Of a stretch of 64,000 nucleotides of DNA, positions 10,681 through 23,600 are shown piece after piece. Where the stretch lies: assembly GCF_027172205.1 (NCBI RefSeq), contig NC_070609.1:59158501-59222500 (forward strand). Direction: 5' to 3'. The DNA is from Podarcis raffonei (taxonomy: Eukaryota > Chordata > Lepidosauria > Squamata > Lacertidae). A program made the translations under genes and the position numbers. Each line of letters opens with the position of its first letter. The first letter of the stretch is position 1. The notes under the pieces are model-generated. The model saw only the letters and a list, made by a program, of their open reading frames with translations, had not been told where the DNA came from and searched no databases.

Positions 10681-12000
10681 TTTTTGTTCAGGAATTAAAC
10701 TCACTTTGTATGTGAGTTTATTTTTTATTTATTTTTTGCTACAATGTATATATCAAAGAGGAAGAATGTTTGAATAACATGCTACAGCCTGTGTTATTTT
10801 GAGCCAAAATGAGAAAAGTTGATATGCTCTAAAAATAGAGATTAATTATCTCAGTAACTAGGTGCATAATTGGAGTGTTCTTTATTAAAAGGTATGCATT
10901 GCAAGGTCCCTGGTCCAACCCACAGCTCATATGGGAACTTCCTAGATGGCTTTATATGCCATATTTCTTAGCCTTAGCATCTCATTTTAATCTGAAGACA
11001 AGCCATTTGTGAATATTATTCAGGGCACATTCGCACCTATGTTTTCAAACAGCTGCAGTTAGCAAAACCTTCAGCAGGAAAATACTTCTCTTCTGTACTG
11101 TCTGCACTGTGAAATGTGAAGCACTAGAGAACTTAATAAATGCATTGTGCAAATACAGTACAGTAATAAGCATTTAGCATTCTGCAGGTGTGGAGAAACT
11201 ATGCCCTTGTTTTTTGCTTTCCCATCTAGGATGGAGAGAGTTAAGTTCAAGCAAGAACTATAAACGAAGGCTATATATAAGTGCAAAGAGGATAGCTGAA
11301 ATTATTAGGCACTGCTTCTGACAATATTTCTGAAATGTTACTAAGTTTAAAAAAGATAAAAAGAAAATAAGATACTAATGCTGGCACAGTAAAATTAGAC
11401 AGTGATCAAGAAATCAAGATCATGAGAAGGGATAACTTTATGTAACTAAATAAGTAAAGGGAAGGGCCTTTCCAATATATTTTGGTGCCAATGTATAAAG
11501 TCTGATTTATGTTTTTCCTTAATGATAAATATATACTAATACATTAAGTAGCATGAAATCTTCAGTCCTTTAATGGTGCTTGAAGTCTGCCACTGGAAGC
11601 AGCTCCTATGAGTTACATCACTTCTAGAGCCAAGATTATTGTATGCTGCCTACACTGGAAAAGACAGCATTGCAAGTACATCTTTGTAATAATGTTGACA
11701 GGTCTATGGGCTGTCTAAAGCAATAATCTTCAGAGAGATTCCCCTGCCCGGAGACCTCATCCTCCTGGATGCATTATGAAATCAAAGTGTGGAAACTGAA
11801 TAAGAAGAAATGAATTAACATTTTGTTCAAAATAAGAACATTGCATAATTGTAAGTTGGAATTTCCCCTCTTAAATATGATGTTCCCTGTGTCAGGTGCA
11901 TGGAATTAGTAGGTTGTTCCCAGATATGACTAAGGTCTTCATTGTAAAAAGATGTACTGTATAAAATAAATATGTATTCTCAGGGGCAAAGTATTAAAAT
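10681..12000. other. Intergenic, AT-rich, nothing recognised
   Basis: No exon, RNA gene or clear repeat is visible here. Confidence 0.35.
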
Positions 12001-12150
12001 AATAGAATTTTAGAGTTTGAAGGGACACTGGGGATCATCTAGTCCAGCCCCCTGCAGTGCAAAAATATGCAGCTATCCCATATGGGGATCAAATCTGCAA
12101 CCCTGGTGTTTTCAGCAGCATGCTCTAACCAACTGAGCTACCCAGGCAGG
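12001..12150 (-). mobile_element. tRNA-headed SINE with CR1-like tail
   Basis: Read on the minus strand it starts with a tRNA A box (GGGTAGCTCAGTTGGTTAGA), passes a B-box region, and ends in the CR1-type tail (GGACTAGATGATCCCC then AATTCTATT). It keeps both promoter halves, so it is nearly full length. Confidence 0.8.
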
Positions 12151-12189
12151 GTGTGGGAAAAGATGTAATATGTAGGAATTTTTAAATAT

Positions 12190-12537
12190 CTGGGTGGCAC
12201 TGTGGGTTAAACCACAGAGCCTAGGGCTTGCCAATCAGAAGGTCAGCGGTTCGAATCCCCACGACGGGGTGAGCTCCTGTTGCTCGGTCCCAGCTCCTGC
12301 CCACCTAGCAGTTCGAAAGCACGGCAAAGTGCAAGTAGATAAATAGGTACCGCTCCGGCGGGAAGGTAAACGGCGTTTACGTGTGCTGCTCTGGTTCGCC
12401 AGAAGCGGCTTAGTCATGCTGGCCACATGACCCGGAAGCTGTACGCCGGCTCCCTTGGCCAATAAAGCGAGATGAGCGCCGCAACCCCAGAGTCGGCCAC
12501 GACTGGACCTAATGGTCAGGGGTCCCTTTACCCTTTA
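12190..12537 (+). mobile_element. Sauria SINE, copy 2
   Basis: Nearly full-length copy beginning CTGGGTGGCACTGTGGG, with B box GGTTCGAATCC, AAGTAGATAAATAGGTACCG, CAGAAGCGGCTTAGTCATGC and the tail GGTCCCTTTACCCTTTAC. It looks the least diverged of the three copies here. Confidence 0.92.
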
Positions 12538-13309
12538 CTAACAAAATAATAGTATTAACACTGAAAAAATGGGAGAGGAGTTTAATACAAATGGTAGAGC
12601 CAGACATGACAAATATAGGTTTATAATCCTCAGATATGGCTGTTTTGCCCATTAAATGCTTCTTTTGCCCTGATTCTTTATCTTGTGGGCAGAGAGGTGA
12701 TGGATTCTGAATTCTTTACTCAATTACGTAGACTAGAAGGTCTGCTTGTTTTATGAAAACAACAGAGGTTATCAAAATTCTATCACTATCATCTTTTTTA
12801 CTCATCTCTGTCCTAAAGTTTAAAGTGTCTTCTTAATTTCCTTTATTTTTGTGATCACTTTGCATTTTTATAGAGCAGTCAGCTGTGAAAGTGGTTAATG
12901 TGTAAAAGTCATTGTCCTTGAATAACACCACATTTGTTTTCAGAGACAAATCAGGAAGACAGCCTCGCTACAAGGACTTGTGAAGAAAACCTCTTTGCTA
13001 GGCCCCTGCAGCAAGTATAGTACCTGAATGTATGAGGAAATCATTTGGAAGCTACGCAGAAGAGACAAGATTAAACTTGCTTTACTTTGGCAGATGTTTT
13101 TGCTTGAGCTGTTTATTTTTTCCATTTTAAGTGAAGGACTTCACTTCTATTGGCATTCACCCATATCATTTCAGCAGCAAACTAAAATGCTTCTTGTTGA
13201 AGAGCACAAGAATATGGCAATAGCAAATACCAGGCAGAAGAATGTCTCTGTGGGTCTCTGTTGAATACATATGAGAAAACATGGGTCTGTGAGAAATATC
13301 TTCAAATTA

Positions 13310-15405
13310 ACTAGGGATGGAGGAAAATGTATTTTTCTTTTGCATTGTAAAGTGAACCCCCCCTGACACGGGGACATTCCCAGGGGAACTGAAGGAAGCA
13401 GTGGTGTGTCCACTCTTAAAGAAAACTTCATTAGATCCCTTAGACCTATCCAATTACCGCCCAGTTTCAAATCTTCCATATCTGGTTAAGGTAACTGAGA
13501 GAGCGGTTGCCAAACAGCTTGGTAGGGTTCTGGAGGAAACATCGGCTTTAGATCCATTTCAGTCCGGTTTCTGTCCTGGTTTTGGGACCGAGACGGCTAT
13601 GGTTGCCCTAACAGATGATCTCCGTAGACAACTGGATCGAGGCGGGTCAGGACTGGTGATCCTTTTAGATTTGTCAGCAGCCTTTGACATGGTCGATCAT
13701 GATCTTCTGGACCACCGCCTTGCCGACATGGGGATATAGGGCATAGCCCGTAACTGGCTGTGCTCTTTTATCTCTGGTCGGGGACAGAGGGTGGCACTAG
13801 GGAGGGAAATGTCGTCGCGCCACCCCTTGGTGTGTGGAGTGCCGCAGGGCACAATTCTCTCCCCGATGCTTTTTAACATCTTTATGTGCCCCCTTGCCCA
13901 GATTATCCAGAGCTTTGGGCTGGGCTGTCACCAATATGCTGATGACACTCAGCTCTATCTGTTGATGGATGGCCACACTGACTCGGCCCCGAACACACTG
14001 ACTAGATGCTTAGAAGCTGTGGCTAGATGGTTTCGTGGGAGCCGATTGAAACTAAATCCTTCAAAGACAGAGGTCCTATGGCTGGGTCGGGATGGCATGG
14101 GGATGAGGGACCAACTCCCTTCTCTTGCGGTGGCCCAATTAGTGCCACTGTCTTCTGTTAAGAGTTTGGGTGTAATCCTTGACGCCTCCCTTTCCATGGA
14201 GGCGCAAGTTACAGCAACAGCCAAGGCGACATTTTTCCACCTTCGCCGCATCAAGCAGTTGGTCCCTTACCTTTCCTGCCCCGACCTGGCCACAGTGATC
14301 CATGCGACGGTCATCTCCAGGCTTGACTACTGTAATTCGCTCTACGCAGGGCTGCCCTTGAAGCTGTCCCAGAAACTCCAGCGGGTGCAGAATGCTGCAG
14401 CGAGGCTCCTCACGGGGTCTCTGCCATGGGAGCATATTCATCCAGTGCTTTTCAAGCTGCACTGGCTCCCGGTGGAGTACATGGTCAGATTTAAGGTGCT
14501 GCTTTTGACCTTTAAAGCCCTTCACGGCCTAGGACCCTCGTACCTACAGGACCGCCTCTCCCGGTATGCCCCACGGAGAGCCTCAAGATCCATAAATAGC
14601 AACACCCTATTGGTCCCGGGCCCTAAGGAAGTTAGATTAGCTTCAACCAGAGCCAGGGTCTTTTCAACTCTGGCTCCGGCCTGGTGGAACACTCTGCCTC
14701 ATGAGACCAGGGCCCTGCAGGATCTGATTTCTTTCCGCAGGGCCTGTAAGACAGAGTTGTTCCGCCTGGCCTTTGGCTTGGAACCAATTTGATTCCCTCC
14801 CTCTCTTTCTTTGTTCTTTTCCTTCTCCTCCCGTGAGGAGGCTAGATTTTAATATTTTAATGTTTAAATATTTTAATGTTGTATTTTAATTTTGTTTTTA
14901 AGTTATAATCATTCAACTTGTTTTTATTATTCCTTGTAAGCCGCTTGAGCCCGGCCTTGGCTGGGGAGGGCGGGGTATAAATAAAAATTATTATTATTAT
15001 TATTACGTAATTTGCACTTGAACCAATGTATGAATTGAAACACAGCTATCCTTCAAAATTTACACTTCTCCAAATTTTGTGATGCAGTTCTCCAACCAAA
15101 CAATATATGCAAAAATGTATAGATTGGAGGTTAATGTACATAAAACACGCTAGTGAAAATAACATACAAATTTGTACAAAAATAACATACAGTTTGCCTT
15201 TGTATTAGGGCAAACTGTTTACAAGAATGTTTATAAAAATTACATATAAAAATGTGTTTATTAGGAGAAATTTGCCCTGAAGTGTTGACTAATTTTCATG
15301 TGTTGTTTTTATTTTAAATTGTTACAGAAATGTGAAGAATGGATTTAAGATTGGAAAAATGAGAAATGTAGAGAAACAAAAGTGACAGGTTCATCCATCC
15401 CTAGT
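13310..15405. mobile_element. TA-flanked inverted-repeat element interrupted by an L2 LINE
   Basis: Terminal inverted repeats ACTAGGGATGGA (13310-13321) and TCCATCCCTAGT (15394-15405), each with TA outside (13308-13309, 15406-15407). Without the L2 insert (about 13356-15006) the element is only about 440 bp, non-coding and AT-rich. Sequence between 15010 and 15400 is shared with about 31590-31985 and, inverted, 49310-49560. It is probably a Tc1/mariner-like MITE. Family name unknown to me. Confidence 0.65.
13356..15006 (+). mobile_element. L2-clade LINE, 5'-truncated, with reverse transcriptase and 3' tail
   Basis: One frame from about 13356 to the TAA-type end at 14792 encodes the L2-type reverse transcriptase: NYRPVSNLP (fingers), LLDLSAAFDMVDHDLL (motif A aspartate), GVPQGTILSPMLFNIF (motif B), QYADDTQLYL (catalytic YADD), then the thumb and C-terminal region ending TELFRLAFGLEPI. 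A single in-frame TAG at 13737-13739 interrupts it; frame is otherwise kept. The endonuclease and 5' end are missing. The 3' UTR has the L2-style GCCGCTTGAGCCCGGCCTTG block and ends in a (TTA)n tail at about 14988-15004. Good reading-frame retention suggests a fairly recent insertion. It sits inside another element (13310-15405). Confidence 0.92.
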
Positions 15406-15407
15406 TA

Positions 15408-17060
15408 CAACCTTTGCTTTGAGCTGGAAGCCTGTTTGAACAGTGTCTATGCTCTGAGTCTTTGGAATCTGTCCTGTGTGAACCAATTATGATACCATTT
15501 TGTGAATAGCATTGTGTGGAAATTTCAAAATGTAAAAACTAGGACACCCCAAAAGTTGTAGAAAATTGACTTGCCTAAGATCCAGGGCAAAGTGCCACCT
15601 TTTGGAAATTCCCCCCAGATGTCAATTCCGCCTTTGAAATCCCTGTAATGTCCAGGAAAATCCGGACGTATGGCAGCCCTGTGTAACATACTATATTTTG
15701 CAGAGTGTAGTTTGAGTATCTCCTTGATTCAGATAGTTGAAGCCATAAGAATTAACCCCATGGTTCTATATTTGACGACTCACCCAATTTATAACTTCCT
15801 TTCCCCTTGAGGCTTTGGAAGTGTGCTGTTTCCAGCAGGAGTTCATTTACAAACCTTGCCATTACAGACACTCTGGATTGCTAGTACTGTACAAAAGGCC
15901 ATGCAGCCTCCCCACCCCCACCCCTGCAAGCATTCATAGGAAGCTGCCTTGTATTGAGTCTGGCCATCTAGCTCAGTATTGTCTACTCTGACTGGCAGCA
16001 GCTCTCCAGTTTCAGACAGGAGACATTCCTGGCCGAATCTGGAGGTGCCAAAGATTGAAAATGGGATGACCTGGATTCAGTGCAAATCCCCTACCATGGA
16101 ACTATGGACCTTGCCCAAAGAGAGCAGGAGTGGAACCAATAACAATTTAATCACCAGGCTTTCAAGTTTTGTCTTTAAGGGCACTCAGCAAGGATTAGTT
16201 ACCCCCTAACATCCCTAGGTTTGAGAGGGTGTGGGGCATTGCCTTCCCTGAGTTATGAAACGACCATTTTGATGTTGTATTGTTTCCATTTGTATGTTTT
16301 TGAGACAAAAAATATGGTGCTGCATGGGCGCCCAACAACACGTCTCTATGTGGCAAGCTTACCATATCAATATGTGACACTTATTCAAAATTGTCCCTTC
16401 GCATAATCTATTTTATTGTATGGCTCTTCTGTTTATTTTATTCTAACTTCAATAATGCACTCCATGTGGTCATTTCTAAAAATTATAGTCTTGTTTGTAT
16501 GTTGTTGTTTTTGAAAACTGAATAAGCACCTCTTTTTTATAACATAAAATCCCCTAGCTAGAATCAAATGACTGAGGGGTGTAAAAAAAAGAAAAGAAAA
16601 AGTGTGCTCCTCCTGTTTCTTTTTTCTATCTTTGAGACCTCCAGATACTAAGCAGTCTATAAATGCACCTAATGATAATAACAATATGTATAGTAAAATG
16701 TGTTTATAATGGATAAATGGGACGCTTTTGAGCAGGCACTCAGGATGGCGCTGTTAACTGGTAATGTGCACGAATCTGAGAGAACTGTGGGAGTAGGGCT
16801 TGGGCCAAATGGAAAAGAAATAAGAGAATAAGTTGAATTATGTTTTTCTTTGCTGCCTTTGTAAATAGATGCTACTCCTTTTATTTTTAAGATATTGTAT
16901 ATTCAGTGTTGATATGATTTGCACAAGTATGATCCATGTGAGTTTGCCGAACATTTCTGAATTTTGAATAATAATAATAATCCAAAATTGAATATTAACT
17001 TTTTTTAAAAAAAATGTCGTCGTCGTCCCTTCCCCGTTTCTAATCCGTGCCTGCTTCTTT
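15408..17060. other. Intergenic upstream of C16orf87
   Basis: Contains a tRNA-Ala-type SINE (about 15935-16130, minus) and otherwise AT-rich DNA with an AAT/ATA run near 16965-16980. No gene recognised. Confidence 0.4.
15935..16130 (-). repeat. tRNA-Ala-derived SINE, diverged
   Basis: Contains GGAAGCTGCCTTGTATTGAG, CATCTAGCTCAGTATTGTCT and CTGGCAGCAGCTCTCCAG. In reverse orientation the better copies (59575-59765) start with a head like tRNA-Ala (TGCTTTGCATGC, GGTTCAATCCCCAGCATCTC). Confidence 0.65.
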
Positions 17061-17620
17061 TATTTGATGTATTTCCCGCCTTTTCCTCCTCAGGCGTATC
17101 CCCTCCCCTTCTGCTCCATTAACCCCCCCCAAACCGTCACTGAGGCGACTCTCCCGCCCCCACCCTCGGCACCGTCTCTCATATCTAATTCCACCAATCC
17201 CAGAGTGAAAACGAGCCTTGTCATTTCATTAGCTCCGCCTCTTTACCTCTCGCAACTGATAAAGAGGTGTGGCTTTTGGCAGTAGGAAAACGGTTTCCTG
17301 TTTCGGCTTTGAAAAGCCTCCGTTGTGCCCGCGCGCGCGCACACGCACGCACGAGCGTCCCCAGGGTTTGGCAGTGGTCGGGCCGCCGGCGGAGCTTTGG
17401 AGGTCCAGCCCGCGCGCGCGCACAGAAGGGGAGGGAGGGGTGAGTGTGGGCAGGCGCGCGCGCGTGGCGGCGGCGGCGACTGCTACGGGCTGTGATTGGC
17501 GCGAGGGCTTAGTTCCATCCAGGTGGGAGGGGCGGCTCGCTCTCGGTCTCTCCCTGTGTCTCCTTTGCAAGCTGAGCAGTAAGCAGCATCTGCTGCTGTG
17601 CGCGAGACCAGGCAAGGAGC
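17060..17620 (+). promoter_or_regulatory. C16orf87 CpG-island promoter and 5' UTR
   Basis: High GC with CGCGCGCG runs (for example 17411-17420 and 17454-17464), next to the first coding exon. An inverted CCAAT box (GATTGG, 17494-17499) lies about 125 bp before the ATG. There is no TATA box. This is the usual layout of a broadly expressed gene; the exact start site is unknown. Confidence 0.65.
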
Positions 17621-17686
17621 ATGTCTGCAGGCAGGGCCAAGAAAGTGAAGATGGCCACCAAGTCCTGCCCAGAGTGCGACCAGCAG
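17621..17686 (+). CDS. C16orf87: C16orf87 coding exon 1
   Basis: Encodes [20 protein letters not shown] plus QQ (22 residues), ending in phase 0 at donor GTAAGG. It carries the first CxxC of the zinc ribbon. Confidence 0.97.
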
Positions 17687-20600
17687 GTAAGGCTTTAGTA
17701 GTGTGAATAAGGAGATCGACCCGAAAACGTGGACCACGTCCTCCCTGGCTCAGGTTGTGGGTAAAGAAGGACTCATCGAAATGCCCCAAGTGCTTTTTCT
17801 CCATCCTGAGTTTAACAGCTTACCTTAAGCATCCAGGTGTGTTGCATTGCATTACATTGCATGCCCACATAGGCATGTCGAGGATGAGGATGGCACTCCT
17901 CCCCCCCTCCCCGCAAAAGGCTTAGCCTGAAATCCTGCACTGAATAAGTCTGTTACATTTGTAGAATGCATTTAAAAACAAATATTTTGCTTTACACCCC
18001 CCAAAGTATTTGCTGCAAATGTCATTGCATTGTATTGTTGGCAGCTGCAGTTCCTTGGCAAGAGGACAAGAGGAGGTTTGGATTGGTGATTTGTGAAGCT
18101 TTAAATAAAGGAATCCTGTGCTTTTAGCCCCTGCCCTATATAATTTTGTGGCGCTGCGAGTGTTCTGAATAAATACATTCAGTATGTTCTCTTGAAGAGT
18201 TATCTGGAAGAGGTGACAGATGGAAGAATAATAAGGCTGTTGAACTTGCAATATTAATATTTCCTGATGAACAGGATTAGGGATTGGCAATGCACTCCTA
18301 TGCACGTCTGCTCAGAAGAATGTCTTACTGATTTAATCAGGGCATATTCCCAGGGAAGTATGTATAAGATTGCAGCCTTAGGAGCTGAAAATGAGACTGG
18401 AGACTTATGTACACTCATATATTGATTTTAGTCTTTTAAAAATACTGCTGTGCTACTTCCTGTAAATGATGGTGTTTGTTCTTGCCAATGTTTTGAGATT
18501 TTATCAGTCAAGTTTGACTCTGCTACTATTCCCTTCAAAAGATGTAGCAGAGGTTTTGAGGTGTTACAACTGTATGTAGCCCACTGCTGCCCTATTATGT
18601 TTGAGCTGGAAATATATACACACAGGTACTGTTGTGACCAGGTCACTCAGTGGCTAAACATCCTTACATTTGACACCTTGTGTTGCAGTTGAGAATCGGC
18701 TGTTCTTCATTCTGCTGGGTGAAAAGGTTCATGAAACTCAAATAATTATATACCCCACAGCATTGGTATGGTAAAAATTATTGTGTGTTTCATATCTTGT
18801 TGAAATAACACAGAAACTTTAATTATATTGAAGAAAGAAGCTTGTGTTTTTCTTTTTCCAATCCCCAGATGCTATATTTAATTGTCATTTTCCTCTGTCC
18901 TTAATCTGTTTTGTTTGAGGAGATTCTTAGTGCAATTTTCTCCTTAAAACTGAGATTATAAAATACTGGAAGTTGCCTTGGTGGGGGTCAATACTAGCAG
19001 AACACTGTTGTTGACTCTTAGAAATGTTATGTCTGTGGACAGAGCTGGTACATGTTGCTGCCACTATGACCTTTTATTTACTGATTTATTAATTTCAATC
19101 TTTCATTTTCCCCAAGTTGCTCAGGGGTGCCATGAGCGCCCCCCCCATTTAATCCTCACAACAACCCTGTGAAGTAGGTTATGCTGAGCGAGACTGACTG
19201 GTCCAAGCTCATCCACAGCTCAGTAGGGATTTGTCTTGGGGCTCCCTGGTTTCTCTATTGGGCACATTAATTACTGTTGATTGGATTATGGTAGCATTCG
19301 TCTTTTAAGCTTCAAGTTGATTTAGTTGATCTGAGTAGGCCCAGAATCTCTCAAGCTCAAATCTGTTGGATCAATTCGTCTCCCCACAATGCTTAATGGG
19401 TTTAAGCTGGGTTTGAAACTACTTAACTAGCTTTAGCTCCACACTTCATGTGACAAACATGTTGCTGCATGTAAACTGGGTGTTTACTGTAGCAAACATG
19501 TAAAGTGTGGGTGACGCGTCTTTGAAGGCCTCAATATGCCCTTTGGGGAAATCCATCTCAGTCAGGTTTCCTAGATGCTCCCTTTCTCCCCCAGTTTATG
19601 CGTATGCTTTAGGAATCACCACCGTATGTGCAACAGATACATTTTCCATGTAAAGTGTGGAGCTGCTTTTAATTATGGCATTTTCCTGACGCAACTTCTC
19701 AATGCTACGCAGTTCCTCACAAACCAAGGGTTCCTATTTTGTCAGATGGGTGTATTCTATGCAGCATGGAAAAGTTATTCTGAGAGTACAAGTTTGTAAG
19801 TAGCTTATGGGATGTCTTGTGGCCCTATAAGGCCTTGTTTCGCTTGCCCCAGTGAGAATCTGCTCAGAGTTTATTTTACCCTCTAAGACTCCTGCATCGC
19901 AAACAGCTGTCTCTGGATATGTTGGAGTTTATGCAGTTGTGTCTGGCGTCCGTGTCTTGATCTTCAACCTTGTGAAAGCAGGCCAACTCGGTTTCCTTTT
20001 TTCCCATCCTAGAGATTGCCTTTGGAAGGAGTTTGCTCTGTGCAATCTGTCCTTACCACCCAAGAAGGAGCCTGACTCAATTGTGGGGGATTCTGCATAG
20101 CTATTGCTGTCTCTGCCTGTGCTCCAGTTCTTTCCATATGCTCCATTCACTCTTACCACACTTTTTCGTGTTCTGAGGGGGTTTGCTGAATGTGTAATAG
20201 GGAGGTAGTCATCGTGCTCTGGCAGAGTTGTGCCGAATAAATCGCCCCCCCCCCCCCACAAGGCCTAGTGGCACACAGCTGTGAAGAATCAGAAACTAAA
20301 AAAAGAAAGAGAGCTTATTATAAAACAGCTTCTGATCTTTAGCATTTAAACACACCACCCGGCCAGCTTGCTGCTTAGTCATTTCACGGCTGTAATTTTT
20401 TAATATTACGTACATGCTGTGTTGTGTTAGTGCCCTGATAAAAGGGCTTGTGGCGGCACCTCAGTTTGACAATCTCTCAGCCTAACCTGCCTAACAGGAG
20501 AGACCCCATTGCCCTCACGGAGATACAATTCTCAAGAGTGGATTAAGAAGCACCCCTTCTCCCTAGGGAATTGTAGCTCTGTGAGGTTGAATAAGGGTCT

Positions 20601-23600
20601 CCTAACCTGGAGGTTAGTGCCAGAGCTTGGCTAACTATAGCCAGGCTACTGCTGTCCAGGTGGGGTTGCAAGCTGGTGCATGAACTCAATTGGTGAAAGG
20701 TATCCAACATCACCAGGACCTCCATAACAAAGCTGGATCAGAGACTGCGTTCCTGATCCTTGACAGGATTGCAGCCCCATCGAAAACAGGTTGGACAGAT
20801 GAACCATCTCTTGACAGCACATCAGGACAAATACTAAAAGGAAGTACTTCTTCATGCAGCACATTGTTAAACTGTGGAAGTCCCACAGGAGGTGGTGATG
20901 GCCACAACCTTGAATGGCTTAAAAGAGAATTAGGCAAATAAATTCATGGAGAAGAGGGCTCCCAGTGTCTACTGGCCATGATGCCGTGCTGCCACAGTTG
21001 GCAGCAGTAATGCGTCCGAAGGCTAGTTGCCGGAAACAACAGGAAGAGAGTGTGCTTGAAGGTTTCCCAAAAGAGGCACCTGGCTGGCCACTATGAGAAT
21101 AGGATGCTGGACTAGATGGGCCATTGGCCTGATCCAGAAGACTGTTCTTATGTTCTTTGTTGTCAGGGTGAGCTTTAATTTATTGGCTGACATCCAGTCC
21201 ACAACTGATTCTGAGAATGACTCGGCACTTCCTCACATGAATGTGAGAGAAAGGGGAGGGAATTCTGAAAATATTAATGCCGTCCACCTTCAGAAGACAT
21301 CTCATTCTGTGGTTGTAAAAAGTGGGAGGGGGATGCCAGAGAGCTGAACTCTAGTCTTTTAGTATCATATTCTGAAAAGGGCCCTCCAGAGAGGTGGAAG
21401 ATCACTCAAACACTGTTTTTTCAACTCCCTATTCAGAGGGTCAAATCTAAACGAGTAATATCCGGAGTAGGCCCATTGAAGTCGGTGAATGCAAGTTAGT
21501 CACGGCCAGGTAGCTCAGTTGGTAGAACATGAGACTTAATCTCAGGGCAGTGGGTTCCAGCCCCATGTTGGGTGAAAGATTCCTGCATTGCAGAGGGTTG
21601 GACTAGATGATTCTTGTGGTCCTTTCCAACTCTATGATTCTTTGGTTAATTTCAGTAGGTCTCCTCTTAGTAGGACTAATATTGGATGAAAACCAGAGAG
21701 CTTATACTGAAGGGTGCCATGGCTGATGTTATCAGAAGCCTCTGAGAGATCCAGGAAAATTAGCAGGGCACACTCCTGCTGGTTAACACATTGTCCTGCT
21801 GGTTAGCAAGTCATCAGTCAGGGTGTCCAAGATGGCTTCTGTATTGAAACTAGGCCAAGCTGAAACAGATCCAAATTAACAGTTGCATCCAGGAGTGCCT
21901 GGAGTTGTGTGCATCTTCTTAATTCTGACAGTCTGCTGCTGTTTGGAGGAGGCTGCTAGTCTTTGCATTTCCAATAATTAGGTTTTTACATCAAGGCTGA
22001 TTTCAGCATGCCTCTGCTTTGAGTGAAGGCTTCCCATTGACATTTACAATAATCTAATGCAAATCTTTCAAGCTGCCACCCTAAACAGGCGTGCCTAGGT
22101 GTAAGACCCACTGGAAGAAGAGGTCCTTGTTTCTGAATGAGCATGTTTAGGATTGTACTGTGGTGCCGTTACCTTTTTTTAGCTTTATACAGTTAGGTTT
22201 TGTGGCCTGGCCTCTTTCATGCTTTAAGTCTGCAGGCCTTTGCTGACACTGACAAGTTCAGCTAAGCATGACATAGTTTCCTGAGCTAAACAAGTTAAAT
22301 TCTCATCTTTTGGGCCCAGGACAAAAGCAAAAATCGCAGAGAATCTTCTGTGCCATAAATGTGTTTTTGAGGAGTTTGGGTTTTATTTGTTTTCATACGG
22401 TCCTTCACTAATTATTTTGAATTTGTAGGTTAATATTTACAGCTACTCAGAGTGTCTTTTCTCAAGTTCTTTGGTGGAAACTTTGGGGGTCCTTACCAAA
22501 GGGAGAAAAGTCTGATTTGTATGAGTTCTCTATGAGATGCTGACATACAGATTTGGGTAGGAATATAAATTGGCTGTTGAATAGAGTGCCTCTGATGAAA
22601 TGTTAACAAAAGTAGCACCCATTTTTAATCCTCCGCCACATGTAAAAAAGCACATTCCTCAGGTTGCAATCCTTTACTTTTCTTAGCCTGAGGACTGCAT
22701 TCTGGGCAACTTTCTGAAGGCCATATGCCAGTGGTAGCCCGAGCCAGAGGCAAAAGTGGGCGGAACCAGAAATGTGAATTCTACCTTTCTACAATACGCT
22801 GTACAACCTACAATAGGTTTTGACACACACATGTTCCTCTGTCTCTTCCATGCGGACAAGGCCCGAGACGGAGTTTAAGGACCTATTCCAGCCAGGCAAA
22901 GACACTTGAGGTGTGAAGCCTAGAGGAGCCAGATTAAGAGACATGAGGGCCACATCCAGATTAAGAGACTTGAGGCTCTCCACCTCTGCTGCACGTATTT
23001 AACTGGGTTGATTGCCAAGCCCACTGGTGTGAGAAGACACATCCAACAAATGTGGGTTCGGACAGAGCACCACTCTCCACATTATATCAAAATGCACAGA
23101 AGGCCATTCACGCGTGGGGATCTCTTGAGAGAGTGGCAAATGTGTTTTGTGTCTTCTGTATGATGACAGAAGCTTTAATATTAGTCGGGTGCTTAACCAT
23201 AGCTGCATGCTAGGCTGTAATCAAAACTAGCCAATGCAACCGAAAGAACTGCAGGGTGTTAACTTAAAAGGGGTTGCTGACGTTTTCCTGGAAATGGCAG
23301 AATAGACGGTTGACGATTAAGGAATCTGTGTTTCCACTGAAGCGAGCCTTTTTGTATGCAAGCATAGATCGCTTCATGAGCAATGGAACTCCTTCCTTTC
23401 TCTGAATAGCAACTTTGTGCTGCCTCGGAAACTGCTTCTGAAAATTGTTGTGGGGGTGGGACGCATCTTCCTGTTTTCTTCACTGGATGTGGAAGCTCCA
23501 TGACTTCTGGCTCTTGCAAGGGAAGCAGCAGTAATAAATACCACTGCAGTCTTAAGATTGCGTGTGAGTGGTGTTCTGGAAGAATGCCTTTCTCATTTTT

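Noticed and set aside
13791-14792. A 333-codon intact gene
   Set aside because: It is the second half of the L2 reverse transcriptase frame, not a host gene.
17229-17804. Long open frames on both strands around the C16orf87 promoter
   Set aside because: They are products of CpG-island composition; the real coding exon is 17621-17686.
21503-21575. A functional tRNA-Lys gene
   Set aside because: The stems are mismatched, the B box is altered, and a CR1-like tail follows directly; related copies occur elsewhere. It is a SINE.
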